From contig NC_007778.1 in assembly GCF_000013365.1 (NCBI RefSeq), positions 3,286,001 to 3,350,000 of the forward strand: 64,000 nucleotides of DNA, in the 5' to 3' direction. This stretch comes from Rhodopseudomonas palustris HaA2. Lineage in GTDB: Bacteria; Pseudomonadota; Alphaproteobacteria; Rhizobiales; Xanthobacteraceae. This document shows, piece after piece, positions 1 through 9,454 of the stretch; the stretch's first letter is position 1; each line of letters opens with the position of its first letter. The translations under genes were made by a program, and so were the position numbers. Below the pieces are notes generated by a model that worked only from the letters and a program-made list of their open reading frames with translations, was not told where the DNA came from and searched no databases.

Positions 1-692
1 TGATTCTCGACGCGCACCGCCGCGCCGCGCGCGATGGTCGCGATGACTTCACCGACGACGCCGCGATCGCCGAATGGGCGGGATTGACGGTGTCCACGTT
101 CGAGGGCGATGCTGCCAACATGAAACTGACCACGCCGGAAGACTTCTCGCGCGAAGAGAGCCGCCTCACCGCGGCGCTCGGCGACATCCGCACCGGCACC
201 GGCTACGACGTCCACGCCTTCGGCGACGGCGATCACGTCTGGCTGTGCGGGCTGAAGGTGCCGCACAATCGCGGCTTCCTGGCGCATTCCGACGGCGACG
301 TCGGACTGCACGCGCTGGTCGACGCCATCCTCGGCGCGCTGGCCGACGGCGACATCGGCTCGCACTTCCCGCCGACCGACCCGCAATGGAAGGGCGCGGC
401 CTCCGACAAGTTCCTGAAATACGCGGTCGACCGCGTCGCCGCGCGCGGCGGCCGCATCGCCAATCTCGAAGTGACGATGATCTGCGAGCGGCCGAAGATC
501 GGCCCGCTGCGCGACCCGATGCGGCAGCGCATCGCCGAGATCACCGGCGTTCCGGTGTCGCGCGTCGCCGTGAAGGCGACCACCAGCGAGCGGCTCGGCT
601 TCACCGGCCGCGAGGAAGGCATCGCCGCCACCGCGTCGGCCACCATCCGGCTGCCTTGGTCCCCTTGGGGCGCCGAAGGACAGGCCTCCTGA
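1..692 (+). CDS. ispDF: Bifunctional IspD/IspF, C-terminal part (left-edge truncated)
   Basis: The frame is open from the left edge. About 35 residues of the end of an IspD cytidylyltransferase (segment [12 protein letters not shown] then [12 protein letters not shown]) run straight into a complete IspF domain without a stop. IspF (2-C-methyl-D-erythritol 2,4-cyclodiphosphate synthase) acts in the non-mevalonate isoprenoid pathway. Its metal-binding motif appears as [11 protein letters not shown], followed by the [17 protein letters not shown] helix with the third metal ligand His, and the [19 protein letters not shown] signature near the end. Fused IspDF is usual in alphaproteobacteria. A TTG at 84 could be mistaken for a start, but the IspD sequence upstream shows translation began outside the window. 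The next gene starts 2 bases after the stop, so the two are probably co-transcribed. Confidence 0.95.
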   Translation, partial: ILDAHRRAARDGRDDFTDDAAIAEWAGLTVSTFEGDAANMKLTTPEDFSREESRLTAALGDIRTGTGYDVHAFGDGDHVWLCGLKVPHNRGFLAHSDGDVGLHALVDAILGALADGDIGSHFPPTDPQWKGAASDKFLKYAVDRVAARGGRIANLEVTMICERPKIGPLRDPMRQRIAEITGVPVSRVAVKATTSERLGFTGREEGIAATASATIRLPWSPWGAEGQAS

Positions 693-694
693 CG

Positions 695-1330
695 ATGAGC
701 GGCAACGACGCCCGCACCGATTCCCGTGCCTTGGCCCGCTCGTTGCTCGACCTCTGCCGCTCGCGCAAGCTCACCATCGCCACGGCTGAATCCTGCACCG
801 GCGGCTTGGTCGCCGGCGCCCTCACCGACATCCCCGGCTCGTCCGACGTGATCGACCGCGGCTTCGTCACCTATTCGAACGAAGCCAAGCACGACATGCT
901 CGGCGTCGAGACCGCGACGCTCACCACCTTCGGCGCCGTCAGCAAGGAGACTGCGCTGGCGATGGCGGTCGGCGCGCTGGAGCATGCCGACGTCGATCTG
1001 GCGGTGTCGATCACCGGCATCGCCGGCCCCGGCGGCGCGACCCCGGGCAAGCCGGTCGGGCTTGTGCATTTTGCGGTGGCGGCGCGCGACGGCCGCATCA
1101 CCCATCGCGAGCAGCGCTTCGGCGCGATCGGCCGCAGCAATGTGCGTCAGCGTTCCGTCGTCGAAGCATTGCGGATGCTGCTGGAGGTCGCACGCGGCCC
1201 AAAGCCGGCGGTGAAGGCGAAGCGCACAGCCGCCACCGGCCTGCACAAACGCGTCGCCCGCTCGCCGAGGCGCACCGCCGCCAGCAAGCGCGTGCCGCCG
1301 AAGCGGCCGGTCAAGCCGAAGAAGACTTAG
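695..1330 (+). CDS. cinA: CinA family protein, PncC-type nicotinamide-nucleotide amidase with basic tail
   Basis: 211 residues from the ATG at 695, which follows the ispDF stop by 2 bases and argues for translational coupling. The protein is the single C-terminal CinA (PncC) domain, which deamidates nicotinamide mononucleotide in NAD recycling. Seen: the AESCTGG motif at residues 31-37, Y60/K65 in the VTYSNEAK segment, and SITGIAGPGG near 106-114. There is no N-terminal MoCF-like CinA domain. The last 45 residues (about 168-211) are an Ala/Lys/Arg/Pro-rich tail that the catalytic domain does not need; it looks disordered and could bind nucleic acid, which is inference. Downstream lie two palindromic repeats and then convergent genes. 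Confidence 0.88.
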   Translation: MSGNDARTDSRALARSLLDLCRSRKLTIATAESCTGGLVAGALTDIPGSSDVIDRGFVTYSNEAKHDMLGVETATLTTFGAVSKETALAMAVGALEHADVDLAVSITGIAGPGGATPGKPVGLVHFAVAARDGRITHREQRFGAIGRSNVRQRSVVEALRMLLEVARGPKPAVKAKRTAATGLHKRVARSPRRTAASKRVPPKRPVKPKKT

Positions 1331-1404
1331 CGACGACGTCACGCGTCGCGGCGACGTGCGATCTTGCGGCGACAGGAGGTGCACGGCATGGCCCCGCCAT
1401 CGCC

Positions 1405-1504
1405 GTCACCCTCCGCGAAAGCGGAGGGCCCAGTATCCCAGAGCGCACGTGTTCTTTCGAAGCGCTCTGGAATACCGGGTCGCCCGGACAAGCCGGGCGA
1501 TGAC
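1405..1504. repeat. Dispersed palindromic intergenic element (family 3)
   Basis: About 100 bases that open with a perfect hairpin (CCCTCCGC-GAAA-GCGGAGGG, about 1409-1428) and end with a GC-rich GCCCGG/CCGGGC palindrome just before GATGAC. The central part contains inverted GAGCGC/GCGCTC arms. The ends are themselves inverted (GTCA...TGAC). This is the architecture of the short non-coding repeats scattered between genes in Bradyrhizobium and Rhodopseudomonas. It lies between the convergent ends of cinA and the RatA-like gene. Confidence 0.7.
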
Positions 1505-1547
1505 GAGGGAGTGTGGCGAGAGGGATCCCGTTATTGCTAGACCTCAG

Positions 1548-1667
1548 CGTCATTGCGAGGAGCACCCGGATCGGCGCTTTGCGCCGTCCGGGCACAGGCT
1601 CCGCGACGAAGCAATCCAGACGCTTGTGCTCGGCGCGCTGGATTGCTTCGCTTCGCTCGCAATGACG
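1548..1667. repeat. Dispersed palindromic intergenic element (family 1, copy a)
   Basis: Begins CGTCATTGCGAGGAGC and ends GCTCGCAATGACG. The outer arms are inverted repeats, and a second inverted pair (GAAGCAATCCAG / CTGGATTGCTTC) lies inside. The middle holds the hairpin CGGCGC-TTT-GCGCCG. A second copy of this family lies at 42721-42804 inside pbpC. It may terminate transcription between the convergent genes, but has no U-run typical of an intrinsic terminator. Confidence 0.75.
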
Positions 1668-1672
1668 AAGCA

Positions 1673-2146
1673 CTACGCCCGCGACAGCTTCGGGGCGCCG
1701 CCATAGACCTGATCGGCGCGGCTCTCGAAGGCGGCGGCGAAGCGGTGGAAGGCGGTGTCGAACATCGCGCCCATCAGCGTCGCCAGGATGCGACTCTTGA
1801 ATTCATAGGCGATGAAGAAGCCGACTTCGCTGGCGCGCTCGGTCTTCGCCACGAAGGTCCAGCGGTTTTCCAGATTGCTGAACGGGCCCTGCAGATATTC
1901 GACGAGAATCTTGAGATTGGCGCGGTCGAGCGTGACGCGGCTGGTGAAGGTTTCCTGCACCAGTTTGAACGACACCGTCATGTCGGCGATGATCACTTCG
2001 GTGCCGTCGTCCTGCGGCGTGCGCTGCCGGATCTTCAGCGCCTTGCAGAGCGGCACGAATTGCGGATAGCGCTCGACGTCGGCGACCAGATCGAACATCT
2101 GTTCGGCGCTGTGCGGCACCCGGCGCTTGCTGGAAAATTGCGGCAT
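1673..2146 (-). CDS. RatA/COQ10 family START-like protein
   Basis: 157 residues forming one polyketide-cyclase/START-fold domain. The N-terminal PHSAEQMFDLVADVERYPQFVPLC motif region is the hallmark of the COQ10/RatA family, and FKLVQETFTSRV and FFIAYEFKSRIL match the later strands. Family members bind coenzyme Q in mitochondria (Coq10) or are annotated as RatA toxins that affect 70S assembly; for alphaproteobacterial copies a quinone-chaperone role is more plausible, though this is inference. It lies 24 bases downstream of lipA on the same strand, the usual alphaproteobacterial arrangement, so the two are likely co-transcribed. The start is the ATG at 2146, directly before the conserved sequence. 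Confidence 0.88.
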   Translation of the reverse strand: MPQFSSKRRVPHSAEQMFDLVADVERYPQFVPLCKALKIRQRTPQDDGTEVIIADMTVSFKLVQETFTSRVTLDRANLKILVEYLQGPFSNLENRWTFVAKTERASEVGFFIAYEFKSRILATLMGAMFDTAFHRFAAAFESRADQVYGGAPKLSRA

Positions 2147-2170
2147 CGTTGCGAACCCGGCGTCCTGAAC

Positions 2171-3130
2171 TCAGCGCGCCAGCGCCGCGCGCGCTGCCCG
2201 CAGCTTGGCGAAATCGTCGCCGGCGTGATGCGAAGAGCGCGTCATCGGGCTCGCCGACACCATCAGGAAGCCCTTGGCGTAAGCCGTCTTGGCGTAGCCG
2301 CCGAACTCGTCCGGCGTGACGTAGCGCATCACCGCGTGATGCTTGCGGGTCGGCTGCAGATATTGCCCGATGGTGAGGAAATCGACCTCGGCGGAGCGCA
2401 GATCGTCCATCACCTGCAACACCTCGTGGCGCTCCTCGCCGAGCCCGACCATGATGCCGGATTTGGTGAACAGCGTCGGGTCCAGCTCCTTCACCCGCTG
2501 CAACAGCCGGATCGAATGGAAGTAGCGCGCGCCCGGCCGCACCGACAGGTAGCGCGACGGCACGGTTTCGAGATTGTGGTTGAACACGTCCGGCTTGGCG
2601 GCGACCACGACCTCGAGCGCGCCGTCCTTGCGCAAAAAGTCCGGCGTGAGAATTTCGATCGTGGTGGTCGGGCACGCCTCGCGGACCGCGCGGATGGTCG
2701 CGGCGAAATGCGCGGCGCCGCCGTCGGCGAGATCGTCGCGGTCGACCGAGGTGATCACCAGATGTTCGAGCCCGAGCTTGCGGGTGGCTTCAGCCACATA
2801 GGCCGGCTCGTTCGGATCGAGCGCGCCGGGCATCCCGGTCTTGACGTTGCAGAACGCGCAGGCCCGGGTGCAGGTGTCCCCCATGATCATGAAGGTGGCG
2901 TGCTTCTTGTCCCAGCACTCGCCGATATTCGGGCAGCCGGCCTCCTCGCACACCGTGACGAGGCCGTTCTCCTTGACGATCGAGCGGGTCTCGCCATAGC
3001 CGCGGGTGGTCGGCGCGCGGACGCGGATCCAGTCCGGCTTCTTCGGCGACAGCGCGTCCGGCCGCGCCGCCTTCTCCGGATGCCGGGGGCGGACGGGGGT
3101 GGACGAGACCGTATCGACGAGGACGACCAT
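2171..3130 (-). CDS. lipA: Lipoyl synthase (radical SAM)
   Basis: 319 residues, full family length. LipA inserts two sulfurs into the octanoyl chain carried by the E2/H proteins of 2-oxoacid dehydrogenases and the glycine cleavage system. Both [4Fe-4S] sites are visible: the auxiliary cluster cysteines C61, C66 and C72 ([12 protein letters not shown]) and the radical-SAM CxxxCxxC at C87, C91 and C94 (CTRACAFC). The C-terminal RSS motif that ligates the auxiliary cluster is present as [10 protein letters not shown]. The first 35 residues are a variable, Pro-rich extension. The ATG at 3130 is the only good start before conserved sequence. It is upstream partner of the RatA/COQ10-like gene. Confidence 0.97.
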   Translation of the reverse strand: MVVLVDTVSSTPVRPRHPEKAARPDALSPKKPDWIRVRAPTTRGYGETRSIVKENGLVTVCEEAGCPNIGECWDKKHATFMIMGDTCTRACAFCNVKTGMPGALDPNEPAYVAEATRKLGLEHLVITSVDRDDLADGGAAHFAATIRAVREACPTTTIEILTPDFLRKDGALEVVVAAKPDVFNHNLETVPSRYLSVRPGARYFHSIRLLQRVKELDPTLFTKSGIMVGLGEERHEVLQVMDDLRSAEVDFLTIGQYLQPTRKHHAVMRYVTPDEFGGYAKTAYAKGFLMVSASPMTRSSHHAGDDFAKLRAARAALAR

Positions 3131-3285
3131 GGGCTGCCTGAAGGTGAGCGAGAACCCTACCTAATCCGAGCGCCCCCGTCCCGCAACCCGGGCTGCTTGC
3201 GGGCGCTTATCCCTTGGAATAATGCTCGATTTCTCGGCATTCCGGCGGCGCGCGGCGCTGCCCGCCCTCGCGAGCCCTCGGCCCC

Positions 3286-3891
3286 ATGATGTCCTCCCGC
3301 GTTTCCGCCCCGGCGCCCGGCGCGCTCGGCCCGCCGCTCCGACGGCGTTTCTTCGCGCGCAGCGTGCACGAGGTGGCACCCGAGCTGATCGGCGCGACGC
3401 TGTTAGTCGAGGGTGTCGGCGGCGTCATCGTCGAGGTCGAGGCCTATCACCACACCGACCCGGCGGCGCATTCCTACGGCGGGCAGACCGCGCGCAACGC
3501 CGTGATGTTCGGTCCGCCCGGATTCGCCTATGTGTATCGCTCCTACGGCATCCATTGGTGCGTCAATGTCGTCTGCGAGGCGGAGGGCTCGGCCAGCGCC
3601 GTGCTGATCCGCGCGCTGCAGCCGACCCACGGGGTGGAAGCGATGCGCGCCCGCCGCGGCCTCGACGACGCGCGCAGCCTCTGTTCCGGCCCCGGCAAGC
3701 TGGCCCAGGCGCTCGGCATCAGCATCGCCCACAACGGCCTGCCACTCGACGCCCCGCCATTCGCGATCCATCGCCGGATCGGCGAGCCGGACATCGTCAC
3801 CGGCCCGCGCATCGGCATCACCAAGGCGGCGGACTATCCGTGGCGGTTCGGGCTGAAGGGGTCGCGGTTCGTCAGCGTCCCCTTCAAATAG
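3286..3891 (+). CDS. 3-methyladenine DNA glycosylase (AAG/MPG family)
   Basis: 201 residues. This base-excision enzyme removes alkylated purines such as 3-methyladenine and hypoxanthine. The active-site signature is clear: [18 protein letters not shown] carries the catalytic Glu (E52), Tyr (Y54) and His (H62) that correspond to human AAG E125, Y127 and H136. It is followed by [21 protein letters not shown] and the loop [13 protein letters not shown]. The start is one of two adjacent ATGs (3286 or 3289). There is no strong Shine-Dalgarno sequence. The gene stands alone, diverging from lipA and converging with the exported unknown protein. Confidence 0.93.
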   Translation: MMSSRVSAPAPGALGPPLRRRFFARSVHEVAPELIGATLLVEGVGGVIVEVEAYHHTDPAAHSYGGQTARNAVMFGPPGFAYVYRSYGIHWCVNVVCEAEGSASAVLIRALQPTHGVEAMRARRGLDDARSLCSGPGKLAQALGISIAHNGLPLDAPPFAIHRRIGEPDIVTGPRIGITKAADYPWRFGLKGSRFVSVPFK

Positions 3892-3952
3892 CCGATCATT
3901 CGCACCGCCTGCGCCACGACCGCCCCGGCGACCGTCCGAAAGATCACCGCGG

Positions 3953-4681
3953 CTAAAATGGAATATTGGCGATCTGCCCGGTCAACTCCTGATACAGCTT
4001 CTGGTAGTCCGCGCAATCCTTCTGCCGATTGGGATTGTTCCGATCAAAACACTTCGTCTTCAGGGCATTCATCTCGGCATATTTCTGCCGGATCGCCGGA
4101 TCGCCGGTGTTCGGCTTCGTCGACGGCGGACCGACCGGAAGAGGAAACTGCGGCCCCGTGACATTGGGCACGACCGTCGCCGTGCTGCTTGGCGCGCGCG
4201 GCGCCATCCGGTCGCCGACCCAGTCCTTCCATTGTCCGACGTCCTCCTGCAGTTCCTTGTAGAGATTGGCCACCTTCGCTTCGCTCTCCCACAGACCCTG
4301 GCCCTCGTTGATCACGGGCGCCTGCGGCATCCCGCTCTTGTCCGCGGCGATCTTGATGATGCCGTGGTAGTATTTCTGGGTTTCGCCCGGCATCCATTTG
4401 TTCGGCACCACCGCGCCGTCGAACTCAGCGATCGCGATCCAACCGATCTTGGGATTGTAGACGCGAACCAGATTGTACAGCCGGACGCGCACGCGGCTGT
4501 AGTCGTTGGTCACAACCTGCTTGGAAATGAAATCGTCGACCGCTTCGCGGAACGAGATCTCCGCCTGCGCCTCCGAGATTCCGTGGCCGGCCGGCTGCGC
4601 AGCCGCAGCGGTGGGCCACAATGCCAGCTGTGCCGCCAATGCGGCCACGAAACAGCCGGATAGAAACTTCAGCGTGATCAT
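3953..4681 (-). CDS. Exported protein of unknown function
   Basis: 242 residues from the ATG at 4681, chosen because GAGGGGC lies just upstream and the sequence then gives a clean signal peptide (hydrophobic ALAAQLALWPTAAAA, cleavage near residue 28). The frame stays open upstream to 4834 but that part is not convincing. The mature protein begins with an amphipathic region and contains IGWIAIAEFDGAVVPNKW, a Pro-rich stretch (QFPLPVGPPSTKPNTGDP) and two Cys near the C-terminus in an Asn/Lys-rich tail. I recognise no family. The AT-rich 4700-4860 region upstream probably holds its promoter. Confidence 0.6.
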   Translation of the reverse strand: MITLKFLSGCFVAALAAQLALWPTAAAAQPAGHGISEAQAEISFREAVDDFISKQVVTNDYSRVRVRLYNLVRVYNPKIGWIAIAEFDGAVVPNKWMPGETQKYYHGIIKIAADKSGMPQAPVINEGQGLWESEAKVANLYKELQEDVGQWKDWVGDRMAPRAPSSTATVVPNVTGPQFPLPVGPPSTKPNTGDPAIRQKYAEMNALKTKCFDRNNPNRQKDCADYQKLYQELTGQIANIPF

Positions 4682-4898
4682 GAAATGCCCCTCCCAAATC
4701 GCGGGGCGCGGATCGGGATGACCGCTCCCGCCGTGAAATGAGAATAACGCTAGGCACGCGAACAATAAGTTGCAATTTAACACAAAGCAGCAACGAAAAG
4801 AACTATCCATCAACAAGTGATTAGTTACCATCATGACGACATCGATCGGTCATCGTTTACCAGTGATGATAACGATCGACTTGTCGCAACGTTCAACT

Positions 4899-5081
4899 CT
4901 ACGACCGCATCGCCGCCCGTGCGCGGCGCAAATGCTCCGGATACCAGGCTGTGAAGATCGCGGTACCGATCAGGATGGCGTAGGAGATCAGCTCGTAGCC
5001 GAGCTCCGACAAAGCGCGGGCGATAATCAGAAACGACAGCCAGGGGGCGAAGGAGAGCACGATCTTGACGACGGCGAGCAT
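4899..5081 (-). CDS. Small two-helix membrane protein, unknown
   Basis: 60 residues from the ATG at 5081. Two hydrophobic segments (VVKIVLSFAPWLSFLII and LISYAILIGTAIFTAWY) are separated by a short charged turn, and the tail is basic (HLRRARAAMRS), consistent with an inner-membrane protein with its C-terminus in the cytoplasm. A TTG at 5120 could extend it by 13 residues. No strong ribosome-binding site was seen and no family recognised. The 217 bases between it and the exported protein upstream are AT-rich and hold no other gene. Confidence 0.4.
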   Translation of the reverse strand: MLAVVKIVLSFAPWLSFLIIARALSELGYELISYAILIGTAIFTAWYPEHLRRARAAMRS

Positions 5082-5184
5082 CGGGCGCGGATCCTGTTGA
5101 GATGCGCCGATCCCAGACAAGACGACCCACGCGCGTCCTTGGCGCGGATCAACAGCAGCGTTCCGCGTCGCCTTGTCACCGACG

Positions 5185-5301
5185 CGTCATCCTTAAGGAG
5201 CCCGGCAGCCCGCAGGGCAGCCGGGCGTCTCGAAGGATGAGCCACACACACCGTGGCTGTCACCCTTCGAGGCTCGCTGCGCGAGCACCTCAGGATGACG
5301 G
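5185..5301. repeat. Dispersed palindromic intergenic element (family 2, copy a)
   Basis: Starts CGTCATCCTTAAGGAGC and ends GAGCACCTCAGGATGACG. Inner inverted arms are CTCGAAGGATGAG and CTTCGAGGCTCG. A clear second copy lies at 36669-36792. It sits just downstream of valS on the minus strand. Confidence 0.75.
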
Positions 5302-5321
5302 CACTGCCTTGAATGAGACGG

Positions 5322-8198
5322 TTACGACGCGTTCTTGATCCGCAGCAGCGCTTCGAGGATCTTCATCTTGCGGGCGACCGCGGCCTCGCGCTTTTCCTTC
5401 TCTTCCTCGACGACTTCTTCGGCGGCGTTGGCGACGAATTTCTCGTTGGCCAGCTTGGCTTCCGCGCGCTTGATGTCGGCTTCGGCCTTGCCGAGCTCCT
5501 TCTCCAGCCGCGCCTGCTCGGCGGCGAAGTCGATCAGCCCTTTCAGCGGCAAGGCGGCGACGTCGCCGCGCACCAGCAACTGCACGGCGCCCTGCGGTGC
5601 GCTGTCGGCGAACGAAATCTCGCCGACGCGCGCCAGCCGCTTGATCACGTCGCTCCAGCGCTCGGCGCGGCCGCGCGTGGCGGCGGAGGCGCCGACCAGC
5701 ACCAGCGGCGTTAGCGTCGCCGGCGTGATGTTCATCTCGGCGCGCACCGAGCGCATCGCGGTGATCAGATCGACCACCCAGCCGATCTCGGCTTCGGCCG
5801 CGTCGTCGGTGAAGTCCGGCGCAGCGGCCGGAATGCTGAGCAGCGCCGCCCCGACCATCGGATCGCTCGCCGCCGACGCGCTCATCACCGCGATCTGCTC
5901 GTCACTCATCCCGGATTTGCGCGACCACGGCGCCAGCACCAGCAGGCCGTCACGCGACGCCGTCACCGCCCACAGCTCCTCGGTGATGAACGGCATGAAC
6001 GGATGCAGCAGTTTGAGGATCTCGTCGCGCGCCCACGCCACCATCGCGCGGGTCTCGGCCTTGGCGGCGCTCTCCTCGCCCATCAGCACGGGTTTGGCGA
6101 GTTCGAGATACCAGTCGCAATACACGTTCCAGACGAAGCGATAGGCCGCGCCCGCCGCGTCGTTGAAGCGATAGCTCTCGATCGCCTCGGTGACCTCGCG
6201 GGTCGCGCGCACCGCCTCGTGCGCGATCCAGCGGTTCAGCGTTTCCTTCGCCGCGGTGTAGTCGAATTCCTTCGGCGCCGCGCAGCCGTTCATTTCGGCG
6301 AAGCGGCAGGCGTTCCACAGCTTGGTGGCGAAGTTGCGATAGCCTTCGACGCGGCTCGACGCCAGCTTGATGTCGCGGCCCTGCGCCGCCATCGCCGCCA
6401 GTGTGAAGCGCAGCGCGTCGGCGCCGTATTGGTCGATCAGGTTGAGCGGATCGATGACGTTGCCCTTCGACTTCGACATCTTGGCGCCCTTCTCATCGCG
6501 GACGAGGGCGTGGATGTAGACCGTCGGGAACGGCACATCGCTCTTGAAGTGCAGCCCCATCATCATCATCCGGGCGACCCAGAAGAAGATGATGTCGAAG
6601 CCGGTGACCAGCACGTTGGTCGGGTAGTAGCGATCGAGCTCCGGCGTCTCGTCCGGCCAGCCCAGCGTCGAGAACGGCCACAGCGCCGAGGAGAACCAGG
6701 TGTCGAGCACGTCTTCATCGCGGGTGATGAAGCCCTCGCGCTTGAGCGGATCTTCCGCCATGTCGTGCGCCTGCTCGGGTGTCAGCACCTCCTGCTCGAC
6801 ATAATAGCCGAGCGCATTGCCCACCGCCTCTTCCTCGGTCTCGGCGACGAACACACGGCCGTCCGGCCCGTACCAGGCCGGGATCTGATGGCCCCACCAC
6901 AATTGCCGTGAAATGCACCAGGGCTGGATGTTCTCCATCCACTCGTAGTAGGTCTTCTCCCAGTTCTTCGGCACGAAATTCGTCGCACCCGAGCGCACCG
7001 CGGCGATCGCCGGCTGCGCCATGGTCTTGGCGTCGACGTACCATTGGTCGGTCAGGAACGGCTCGATCACCACGCCCGATCGGTCGCCATGCGGCACCAT
7101 GTGGACGTTGGGCTCGATCTTCTCCAGGAAGCCGAAATCGTCGAGCCGCTGCACGATGATCTTTCGCGCGACGAATCGATCGACGCCTTCCATCTCGGCG
7201 GCGAAGTCGCGCGCGCCTTCCGGCAGGCCGTCGAGATAGGCGCTGTTGTCGGCGACCGCGATGCGGCCCTCGATGTCGAGCACGTTGATCTGCGGCAGGT
7301 GGTGCCGGCGGCCGACCTCGAAATCGTTGAAGTCGTGCGCCGGCGTGATCTTCACCGCGCCGGAGCCCTTCTCGGGATCGGAATATTCGTCGGCGACGAT
7401 CGGAATCCGCCGGCCGACCAGCGGCAGGACGACGTGCTTGCCGATCAGATCGACATAGCGATCATCGTCCGGATTCACCGCGACCGCGGTATCGCCGAGC
7501 ATGGTTTCCGGCCGCGTGGTGGCGACGACGATGTAGCTCGACGGATTCTCGGGATCGAACGGCACGCCTTCGAGCGGGTAGCGCAGGTGCCAGAGATGGC
7601 CCTTCACTTCGATCTGCTGCACTTCGAGATCGGAGATCGCGGTGAGCAGCTTCGGGTCCCAATTGACCAGCCGCTTGTCCTTGTAGATCAGCCCCTGCCG
7701 GTGCAGTTCGACGAACACCTTCACCACCGCGCGGGACAGGCCCTCGTCCATGGTGAAGCGCTCGCGCGACCAGTCGCAGGAGGCGCCGAGCCGCTTGAGC
7801 TGGTTGACGATGACGCCACCGCTCTCGGCCTTCCACTGCCACACCCGCTCCAGGAATTTCGCCCGGCCCATCTCACGCCGGCCCGGCTCCTGCCGCTCCA
7901 TCAGTTGCCGCTCGACGACCATCTGGGTGGCGATGCCGGCGTGGTCGGTGCCGGGCTGCCACAGCACGTCGCGGCCGCGCATCCGCTCGAACCGGCACAG
8001 GATGTCCTGGAGCGTATTGTTGAGCGCGTGGCCCATATGCAGCGAGCCGGTGACGTTCGGCGGCGGGATCACGATCGAATACGGCTCGGCGTCGCGGCGG
8101 TCGGCGCGGCCGGCCTTGAACGCCTCGGCGTCTTCCCAGGCGCGCGCGATGCGGCTTTCGATGTCGGCGGGCTGGTAGGTTTTCTCGATCATGGCCAT
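5322..8198 (-). CDS. valS: Valyl-tRNA synthetase
   Basis: 958 residues from the ATG at 8198; the alternative ATG at 8192 gives MIEKTYQP, and neither has a strong ribosome-binding site. It charges tRNA-Val. Class I landmarks: the HIGH motif as HMGH at residues 54-57 after PPPNVTGSL, the editing (CP1) domain with [10 protein letters not shown] at 228-237, [14 protein letters not shown] near 427-440, and KMSKS at 573-577. The last 70 residues form the Lys/Glu-rich coiled coil typical of ValRS ([19 protein letters not shown]). The gene follows popZ on the same strand. Confidence 0.98.
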   Translation of the reverse strand: MAMIEKTYQPADIESRIARAWEDAEAFKAGRADRRDAEPYSIVIPPPNVTGSLHMGHALNNTLQDILCRFERMRGRDVLWQPGTDHAGIATQMVVERQLMERQEPGRREMGRAKFLERVWQWKAESGGVIVNQLKRLGASCDWSRERFTMDEGLSRAVVKVFVELHRQGLIYKDKRLVNWDPKLLTAISDLEVQQIEVKGHLWHLRYPLEGVPFDPENPSSYIVVATTRPETMLGDTAVAVNPDDDRYVDLIGKHVVLPLVGRRIPIVADEYSDPEKGSGAVKITPAHDFNDFEVGRRHHLPQINVLDIEGRIAVADNSAYLDGLPEGARDFAAEMEGVDRFVARKIIVQRLDDFGFLEKIEPNVHMVPHGDRSGVVIEPFLTDQWYVDAKTMAQPAIAAVRSGATNFVPKNWEKTYYEWMENIQPWCISRQLWWGHQIPAWYGPDGRVFVAETEEEAVGNALGYYVEQEVLTPEQAHDMAEDPLKREGFITRDEDVLDTWFSSALWPFSTLGWPDETPELDRYYPTNVLVTGFDIIFFWVARMMMMGLHFKSDVPFPTVYIHALVRDEKGAKMSKSKGNVIDPLNLIDQYGADALRFTLAAMAAQGRDIKLASSRVEGYRNFATKLWNACRFAEMNGCAAPKEFDYTAAKETLNRWIAHEAVRATREVTEAIESYRFNDAAGAAYRFVWNVYCDWYLELAKPVLMGEESAAKAETRAMVAWARDEILKLLHPFMPFITEELWAVTASRDGLLVLAPWSRKSGMSDEQIAVMSASAASDPMVGAALLSIPAAAPDFTDDAAEAEIGWVVDLITAMRSVRAEMNITPATLTPLVLVGASAATRGRAERWSDVIKRLARVGEISFADSAPQGAVQLLVRGDVAALPLKGLIDFAAEQARLEKELGKAEADIKRAEAKLANEKFVANAAEEVVEEEKEKREAAVARKMKILEALLRIKNAS

Positions 8199-8333
8199 GC
8201 AATCAAAATGGGGGCTTGCCGGGCGGGCGAGCGCGCGCATCCGGTACGCGGCTAGAAACCCGCCGGCGCGCCGCAAGTCAACATGGGGAAGACCAGCAAT
8301 TCGAACCGGCGCCCCGCAGCGGAGCGCCCTCGC

Positions 8334-9164
8334 CTAGCGGCCGCGCGACACCCGCTCGATTTCCTGGCGCACGATCCGCTCGACCAGGGTCGGCAGATTG
8401 TCGTCGAGCCAGGATTTCAGCATCGGCCGGAGCATCTCCTTGACGAGATCCTCGAGGGTGCGCGCGTTGTTGCTGAGCACCGTGTTGGCGAGCGAATTGA
8501 ACGCCGATTCCACGGCCGACACCGTGGCGCGCGACATGATCGGCGCCTGCGGCGGATCCTCGGACCAGGAGGATGTCGACGGCTGGTAGGCGGGCTCCGG
8601 CATCGCCGGCTTCGGCTCCGGCGCCGCCGGCCTGGGCGCCGCGGCTTCGGCGAATTCGAGATCGTCTTCGACCGGCTTGCGGTACGACGCCTGCGGCAGC
8701 GGGGTCGGCGTCGGAGCAGGCTCCGGCTCCGGCTCCGGCTCAGGCTCCGGCAGGGCCATCTCGTCGGTCAGTTCGAGCACGTCGCCGTCGGGCTGCGGCG
8801 GCCGCACCTCTTCCTCGGTGGTCGAGGCATCGAGCCCCGCCAGCAGCGCGTCGATGTCGTCCTGATTGTTGCTGGCCTCCGCCGCGGCCGGCGCGGGCGG
8901 CGGTGGCGCAGGCGCCGGTTTCGGCGGCGCGACTGGCTTGGGGGCTGCGGCCTGCGGGGCCGGGCTCGGGGCGGGCGGAGGTGGGGTCATGGCCGCGGGC
9001 TTGCTCGGCGTTGGAACCGGTTTCGGCGGCTCCGGCTTCGGGGCGGCGGCGACCGGCGGTTTGGCCGCGGTCGCGGGCTTGGCTTCATCGTCCGCGATGA
9101 TACGACGGATCGACGCCAGAATCTCCTCCATGGAAGGCTCTTGGGCCCTTGCAGGCTGCGTCAT
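8334..9164 (-). CDS. popZ: PopZ-type polar organising protein (DUF2497)
   Basis: 276 residues from the ATG at 9164, preceded by GGAGTCGGAG; a GTG at 9176 would add four residues. The three-part layout of Caulobacter PopZ is evident. A short N-terminal helix (EPSMEEILASIRRIIADDE) recruits client proteins. A long Pro/Ala/Glu-rich disordered linker follows (about residues 30-190). A C-terminal helical oligomerisation module has RTLEDLVKEMLRPMLKSWLDDNL and ends in SRGR. PopZ forms a condensate at the cell pole and anchors ParB/parS and cell-cycle regulators. The linker is longer than in Caulobacter. The gene sits between tolC and valS. Confidence 0.92.
   Translation of the reverse strand: MTQPARAQEPSMEEILASIRRIIADDEAKPATAAKPPVAAAPKPEPPKPVPTPSKPAAMTPPPPAPSPAPQAAAPKPVAPPKPAPAPPPPAPAAAEASNNQDDIDALLAGLDASTTEEEVRPPQPDGDVLELTDEMALPEPEPEPEPEPAPTPTPLPQASYRKPVEDDLEFAEAAAPRPAAPEPKPAMPEPAYQPSTSSWSEDPPQAPIMSRATVSAVESAFNSLANTVLSNNARTLEDLVKEMLRPMLKSWLDDNLPTLVERIVRQEIERVSRGR
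8719..8750. repeat. Six-base tandem repeat encoding (Pro-Glu)n in PopZ
   Basis: Five consecutive copies of a GGCTCC-type hexamer (one is GGCTCA) read on the minus strand as a PEPEPEPEPE run in the PopZ linker. Such runs are prone to length change by slippage without a frameshift, since the unit is two codons. Confidence 0.75.
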
Positions 9165-9454
9165 CTCCGACTCCACATCATCACGCCCTTGTCGGCGTTG
9201 TACACCAAAGCTCTGCGGGACGGCCCGGTTCCGGATCGGCGCGGCCGACTTTCATCAGCGAACGCCCGACTTGTCCCCAGCTCAAGTGCCGTGCGATCGA
9301 CGGTCGGCACGCCACGCATCGCGAAGCGACACGCGATCATGCGTGGGCGACACGAATCGCCTCCGACCATACCGACTACGCTACGGCACGCGACGAATTG
9401 TTTGCAAGCAAGGGAGACGACGCGCGCCGAAACGGCGCGCCGTCCGGGACGAGA

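Noticed and set aside
1553..3289. A 578-codon plus-strand open frame
   Set aside because: It covers lipA and the RatA-like gene antisense, starts within a palindromic repeat, and has low-complexity Arg/Ala composition.
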